Below, one piece after another: positions 60,347 to 64,000 of a stretch of 64,000 nt of DNA (position 1 is its first letter; each line of letters begins with the position of its first letter). The position numbers and the translations under genes were made by a program. The stretch covers positions 372,001 through 436,000 of the forward strand of contig NZ_VTHB01000004.1 in the NCBI RefSeq assembly GCF_009729205.1, in the 5' to 3' direction. The stretch is from Mycobacteroides sp. CBMA 271. Lineage in GTDB: Bacteria > Actinomycetota > Actinomycetes > Mycobacteriales > Mycobacteriaceae. The notes under the pieces were generated by a model. The model saw only the letters and a program-made list of their open reading frames with translations, was not told the origin of the DNA and searched no databases.

Positions 60347-62080
60347 ATGACCACGCCGATATGCGCTCGAGACGGGTACATGCGAGTGGTTGACTGGCTC
60401 GCCGCTGAGCTGCGTCGCCACGATATCGACTTCATCTTCGGAGTGGACGGCGCGAACATCGAGGATCTCTACGATGCCGTGCACTACACGCCCGGCCTGG
60501 AAGCAATCGTTGCCAAACACGAATTCTCGGCAGGCACGATGGCCGACGGTTACGCGCGTGCCACCTCACGGATGAGTGTGGTAGCCACGACATCGGGCGG
60601 TGGTGCCGTCAATCTCGTTCCGGCGCTTGCAGAATCCTATGCCAGCGGGGTTCCGGTGTTGGCGATCGTCGGCCAGCCGCCGCGGCCTCTGGAGGGCAAC
60701 GGTGCGTTTCAGGATGGGAGTGGACGCGCCGGAAGCATGGATCTACAGGCAGTCTTCCGTCCGATTTCCGGATTCTGTACGCGGGTTGCGCGCCCCGAAG
60801 AGATTGCAGAGGCGCTCACGCATGCCTTGGCCGCGATTCGCGACGGACTGCCGGCGGTTCTTCTGATACCTAAGGATGTTCAGCAGGCTCACCTGACGGC
60901 CGTGCCGCAGATACGGGAACCCCATGTTCGGGCCGGAGCGGTGCCCGCGCAGCTTGCCGATTTCGCCGAGCATCTGGCCGACACGCCCGGCCGCATCCTG
61001 GTGGTGGTGGGACCCGAGGTGGCGCGTCACGATGCCCGCGAGGAACTTTCGGAGCTCGTTGATCGGCTTGACGCGTTCGTCGCGGTATCACCCGACGCCA
61101 AAGATGCTGTGGATAGTGAGAATCCACGTCTGCTCGGGGTGATCGGGGTGATGGGGCACCCCGCCGTCGAGCAGGTGCTGCACCACGGTGTCACCTGCGT
61201 GTGCATCGGCACGACGATGCCCGTGATGACCCGCGGAGGCGTCGACTTCTCCACCACACCAGTGCTATCCGTGGGATCGGCCACACCGCATATCGCGTCT
61301 CGGCACCTACAGACCGAGGATCTGTCGTCGACGCTGGCCGGCCTCACCGCCGCTCTACCCGCACGCGCGGAGGACCTTGACAGCGAAACACTTTATGCAC
61401 CGGCTCATCTCGAACCGCCCGTGTATGACGGGGCGGGCGTGAGATATCACGATGCCATGCACGTGCTGGATCGGGCGATTCCTGCCGGGGCTGACGTGTT
61501 CGTTGACGCGGGTAACACCGGGGCCGCGGCCGTGCACTACCTGGGCGCGCGGCCTCGAGGGCGCTATGTCGTCGCCCTCGGGATGGGCGGCATGGGATAC
61601 GCCTTCGGTGCCGGCATCGGCTGCGCACTTGCTCGGGCGGGTCGCACCGTGGTGATCGCGGGTGATGGCGCATTCTTCATGCACGGCATGGAGATTCACA
61701 CGGCCGTCGAACACCGACTTCCGGTGACGTTCGTCATCGTGAACAACAACGCACACGCCATGTGCGTCACCCGTGAGCAGCTGTATTACGGAGGCCAGTA
61801 CAGCTTCAACCGGTTCGCGCCCTCGCACATTGCGGCCGGTCTGGCCGCAATGTTCCCCGATCTGGTGTGCCGTTCGGCCGACACCGTAGCCGATTTCGAA
61901 GCGGCCATGCGAGAGGCGCTGGCCCACAACGGCCCCGCCGTGGTGGAGGTCGTCTGCTCCACCGATGAGGTACCCCCGTTCGCCCCGTTCTTGTCATCCG
62001 CAATCCCCAAGGAGGAAACGCATGACCGACACCATTTCCGAAATGTCCGATCCTGGGCTGAAAGCCTTTCCCGCGCTTAG
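60347..62080 (+). CDS. Thiamine-diphosphate-dependent decarboxylase/synthase-like enzyme
   Basis: This 577-residue ThDP enzyme has the pyruvate-oxidase/acetolactate-synthase architecture. The N-terminal PYR domain has the cofactor-activating Glu in AKHEFSAGTMADGYAR; a central domain follows; the C-terminal PP domain has the GDG...N motif (GDGAFFMHGMEIHTAVEHRLPVTFVIVNNN). GGGGAVNLVPALAESYASGVPVLAIVGQPPR is also typical. It would decarboxylate or condense a 2-oxo acid; the substrate is unknown. Active-site Gln/His choices do not match ilvB strictly. The ATG is probably leaderless from a SigL-type promoter. Its last 59 bases overlap the next gene. Confidence 0.85.
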   Translation: MTTPICARDGYMRVVDWLAAELRRHDIDFIFGVDGANIEDLYDAVHYTPGLEAIVAKHEFSAGTMADGYARATSRMSVVATTSGGGAVNLVPALAESYASGVPVLAIVGQPPRPLEGNGAFQDGSGRAGSMDLQAVFRPISGFCTRVARPEEIAEALTHALAAIRDGLPAVLLIPKDVQQAHLTAVPQIREPHVRAGAVPAQLADFAEHLADTPGRILVVVGPEVARHDAREELSELVDRLDAFVAVSPDAKDAVDSENPRLLGVIGVMGHPAVEQVLHHGVTCVCIGTTMPVMTRGGVDFSTTPVLSVGSATPHIASRHLQTEDLSSTLAGLTAALPARAEDLDSETLYAPAHLEPPVYDGAGVRYHDAMHVLDRAIPAGADVFVDAGNTGAAAVHYLGARPRGRYVVALGMGGMGYAFGAGIGCALARAGRTVVIAGDGAFFMHGMEIHTAVEHRLPVTFVIVNNNAHAMCVTREQLYYGGQYSFNRFAPSHIAAGLAAMFPDLVCRSADTVADFEAAMREALAHNGPAVVEVVCSTDEVPPFAPFLSSAIPKEETHDRHHFRNVRSWAESLSRA

Positions 62081-62726
62081 CGATATCGTCGCCGAATCCG
62101 GCAACGAGGAAGCACTGCCCGGGGTGCATCGGATCGAGACCTCGCCGAGGGAGAAGGCCACCCCGATCATCATGGACATGATGCGGTCGGTGTATCCGCA
62201 TGACCAGGTGTTCGGGCCGTTCTGCACCGTGCAGGAATACGTGGACTGCCCACCCGACGAACTGCACAGGTATCTGTCCGATACCCGCAGCCTGGAGGAA
62301 TGGACCTACAGCCTGCGCGGCTTCGAGGAGACCGATGAGCCCGGGCTGTGGGTGGCGCACGACCGGCTGGGCTCGGAAACACTCATCTACACCCGCACCG
62401 AATCCAATGCCGAATCCGGGACCGTCGACTATCACTGTGCGTGGGACCAGGGCGACCACCTGTGGATGATCTATCTCATGCGGGTAGTTGACGCGCAGGT
62501 GGTGCTCAACAAGCCCGGATCCGTGGTGCTGTGGACCAACTGCCATCACCCGTTCTACGACGAGAATCCCTATCCGGAAACCGCTCCGCCCGAACGCAAA
62601 CCCTGGGTGGGGGACTTCTGGGACATGTTCGGGGCGGGGCACCTGTTGGAGCTGTTGAACCTCAAGGCCATCGCCGAGTATCGCCACAGCCACGGTCTGC
62701 CGATCGTTCCGGAGTGGATGAAATGA
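62022..62726 (+). CDS. SRPBCC-fold protein (START/cyclase-like), function unknown
   Basis: I chose the ATG at 62022, with AAGGAGG 6 bases upstream inside the ThDP gene. The 234-residue protein resembles the SRPBCC helix-grip fold in its central part: VQEYVDCPPDELHRYLSDTRSLEEWTYSL, then LWVAHDRLGSETLIYTRTE, VDYHCAWDQGDHLWMIYLMRVV, and VVLWTNCHHPFY. Such proteins bind hydrophobic ligands and include polyketide aromatase/cyclases. The C-terminal helix (HLLELLNLKAIAEYRHSHG) is typical. It overlaps the KAS III gene by ATGA, so the operon is tightly coupled. Substrate unknown. Confidence 0.72.
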   Translation: MTDTISEMSDPGLKAFPALSDIVAESGNEEALPGVHRIETSPREKATPIIMDMMRSVYPHDQVFGPFCTVQEYVDCPPDELHRYLSDTRSLEEWTYSLRGFEETDEPGLWVAHDRLGSETLIYTRTESNAESGTVDYHCAWDQGDHLWMIYLMRVVDAQVVLNKPGSVVLWTNCHHPFYDENPYPETAPPERKPWVGDFWDMFGAGHLLELLNLKAIAEYRHSHGLPIVPEWMK

Positions 62727-63766
62727 TCAGTCTTTTCGACATATCCAGCTATCTGCCCGAGAACCGGGTCAGCGCAGACTATTTTGCGCAGTACGCCAAG
62801 GACGACGACCTGGCAGAGAACGTGATGTTCCGCAGCCCGGCCCACCGGCATCACGTGGCGGCCGACGAGACGGCGGTCGACATGGCCGAGCGCGCGGTCG
62901 CCGGCCTCAAAGAACGGCACGGCGACACAGTGCTCGACGAGGTCGACATTCTGCTGACGCACACTCAGCTGCCCGACCTGCCGTTCGTGGGTTGCGGTGG
63001 GGAGGTGGCGAACAGGTTGCAGATCCGCCCGGAGTGGATTCTCGACGTGCACAACGGCGGCTGCGTGTCATTTGTGTTGATGCTCAAGCTCGCTCAACAG
63101 ATCATGTCGTCGTCGGGTGCGCGCTCGGCTCTGCTGGTCAACATGCAGAACGCCGCGGGCCAGATCTTTGTGCAAGAGCAGGTGCGTTCCACCGCCCAGG
63201 CCTCGATTCCCGGAGATGGGGCAACGGCGGCTCTGATCACCCGCGACGGCGACTCTCCCGTCTTGGGTATCGAGACCCGCAACTACGGCGAGTACGCGGG
63301 GGACATGACCTATGCGGTGTCTCCCCACCGCAAGTACTGGGAGGCCGGTTCCGGGCAGGGCCGGGTCGCGTTCACCGAGCACAAGATCAGCAAGGTGCTG
63401 GCTCGAGGCAACCGCATGGTGCCGGAGGTCGCGTTGACCGTCTGCGACCGAATCGGTATTCCCTCAACTGATCTGGACGCGTTGGTCACCAATCAGCCGA
63501 ACCGGATCTTCCTGCGGAACTGGCGGGACGCGCTGCAGCTACCCAAGGAGAAGCACCCGGATACCTTTGATGAGTGCGGGAACCTGTTCGGGGTGGGCAT
63601 TCCGCACACGCTCGATCAGGCGATCTCTGAGGGGACGGTCCAGACCGGCGACACCGTGATGCTCGCGGGCTTCGCACACGCCGGGGACTTCGCGGCTGCT
63701 GCCGCGGTGCGATGGGGAGGTAGAGGGTCGATGAGCCACGTGGGCGAAGAGGAGAATGCACAGTGA
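62723..63766 (+). CDS. KAS III (FabH)-like condensing enzyme or acyltransferase, atypical triad
   Basis: This 347-residue thiolase-fold protein has the nucleophile Cys114 in DVHNGGCVSFVLML. The C-terminal half has TNQPNRIFL where FabH has the His-containing PHQANLRI, so residue 257 is Asn instead of the catalytic His. Asn287 is retained in ECGNLFGVGIPHTLDQAI, and the family end motif is GFAHAGDFAAAAAVRWGG. Without the His, decarboxylative condensation would be impaired. Acyl transfer to another nucleophile is more likely, as in natural-product KAS III relatives. The alignment is by eye. It is translated from an ATGA overlap and overlaps the next gene by GTGA. Confidence 0.82.
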   Translation: MISLFDISSYLPENRVSADYFAQYAKDDDLAENVMFRSPAHRHHVAADETAVDMAERAVAGLKERHGDTVLDEVDILLTHTQLPDLPFVGCGGEVANRLQIRPEWILDVHNGGCVSFVLMLKLAQQIMSSSGARSALLVNMQNAAGQIFVQEQVRSTAQASIPGDGATAALITRDGDSPVLGIETRNYGEYAGDMTYAVSPHRKYWEAGSGQGRVAFTEHKISKVLARGNRMVPEVALTVCDRIGIPSTDLDALVTNQPNRIFLRNWRDALQLPKEKHPDTFDECGNLFGVGIPHTLDQAISEGTVQTGDTVMLAGFAHAGDFAAAAAVRWGGRGSMSHVGEEENAQ

Positions 63767-64000
63767 CAGTGAGTCCGCTGCGGTTGGCATTGAACGAAAA
63801 TCCCTATCGTCCACTGCCATCGGTGCGTGATGCGCTCAGGCATGACATCGCCGAGGTCAACCGGTACCCCGAATTCCTTCCCGTGGTGCTCCCGAATCTG
63901 ATCGCCGAACGCGTGGGTATGACACCCGATGAAGTGGTGGTGGGCGTCGGGGCCACCGGGGTAGCGCTGCAGGTACTGCAGGCGTTGTGTCAGCCGGGTG
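63763..64000 (+). CDS. Class I/II PLP aminotransferase, HisC-like (N-terminal fragment)
   Basis: The first 79 codons are visible before the window ends. The GTG at 63763 overlaps the KAS III stop. The start LALNENPYRPLPSVRDAL, then NRYPEFLPVVLPNLIAERVGMTPDEVVVGVGATGVALQVLQAL, follows the histidinol-phosphate aminotransferase pattern (LNxNP, YP, GxGAT/S). It would transfer an amino group to or from a 2-oxo acid or aldehyde. As part of this operon, it likely serves the pathway product rather than histidine synthesis. Active-site Lys lies beyond the edge. Confidence 0.83.
   Translation, partial: MTVSPLRLALNENPYRPLPSVRDALRHDIAEVNRYPEFLPVVLPNLIAERVGMTPDEVVVGVGATGVALQVLQALCQPG

Overview
The window is GC-rich, gene-dense actinobacterial DNA, almost certainly from a rapidly growing mycobacterium. 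The M. abscessus-chelonae group is my best guess from gene content, but this is inference. Supporting content is the mycobactin locus (mbtD', mbtC, mbtT, mbtE, mbtF, mbtB) with IdeR-type iron boxes, a complete 14-gene nuo operon preceded by an Rv3143-type response regulator, Mpa, DesA-type desaturases, an LppK/MTB12 pair and a SigL/RslA sigma/anti-sigma pair. I see no insertion sequence, prophage, CRISPR array, tRNA or rRNA.

Region by region. 1-17 kb: divergent mycobactin genes around an iron-box region (mbtT-mbtC-mbtD leftward, mbtE-mbtF-mbtB rightward). A convergent SagB-type FMN oxidoreductase follows, with its own IdeR-like box. 17-21 kb: a lactate-monooxygenase-like flavoenzyme in an operon with two tandem Mce-associated-like membrane proteins, then a PAC2 protein facing metH. 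20.7-26.9 kb: metH, a HAD phosphatase, hisE, hisG and a receiver-only response regulator. 27.1-42.5 kb: nuoA to nuoN, nearly all joined by ATGA/GTGA or short overlaps. 42.5-50.3 kb: a possible leaderless 49-residue small ORF coupled to a membrane-anchored linalool dehydratase/isomerase-like protein. A DesA3-like desaturase, an orphan shortened MlaE/YrbE permease, a MOSC protein, a thioesterase/RecB-like nuclease pair and a DesA acyl-ACP desaturase follow. The two desaturases share a palindromic operator. 50-57.6 kb: RhlE-type helicase, trmI, two MTB12/LppK-family exported proteins, mpa, a palindromic intergenic element, a TIGR00027-type methyltransferase and a maleylpyruvate-isomerase-like protein. 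57.6-64 kb: a membrane protein divergent from sigL-rslA, then a small biosynthetic operon cut by the window end (ThDP enzyme, SRPBCC protein, KAS III-like enzyme, HisC-like aminotransferase).

The most interesting signal is the last region. The promoter in front of sigL and the one in front of the ThDP-enzyme operon are the same element: TGAACC, 16 bases, CGTGTA. In the second case the predicted transcription start falls on or within about a base of the ATG, giving a leaderless mRNA. This predicts that the sigma factor directly switches on an adjacent, apparently uncharacterised small-molecule pathway. Its KAS III enzyme has Asn where the catalytic His is expected. Second in interest is the SagB-type oxidase beside mbtB, which could oxidise the mycobactin oxazoline to an oxazole.

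All calls rest on reading the sequence, translated motifs and remembered family features; no database search was run.
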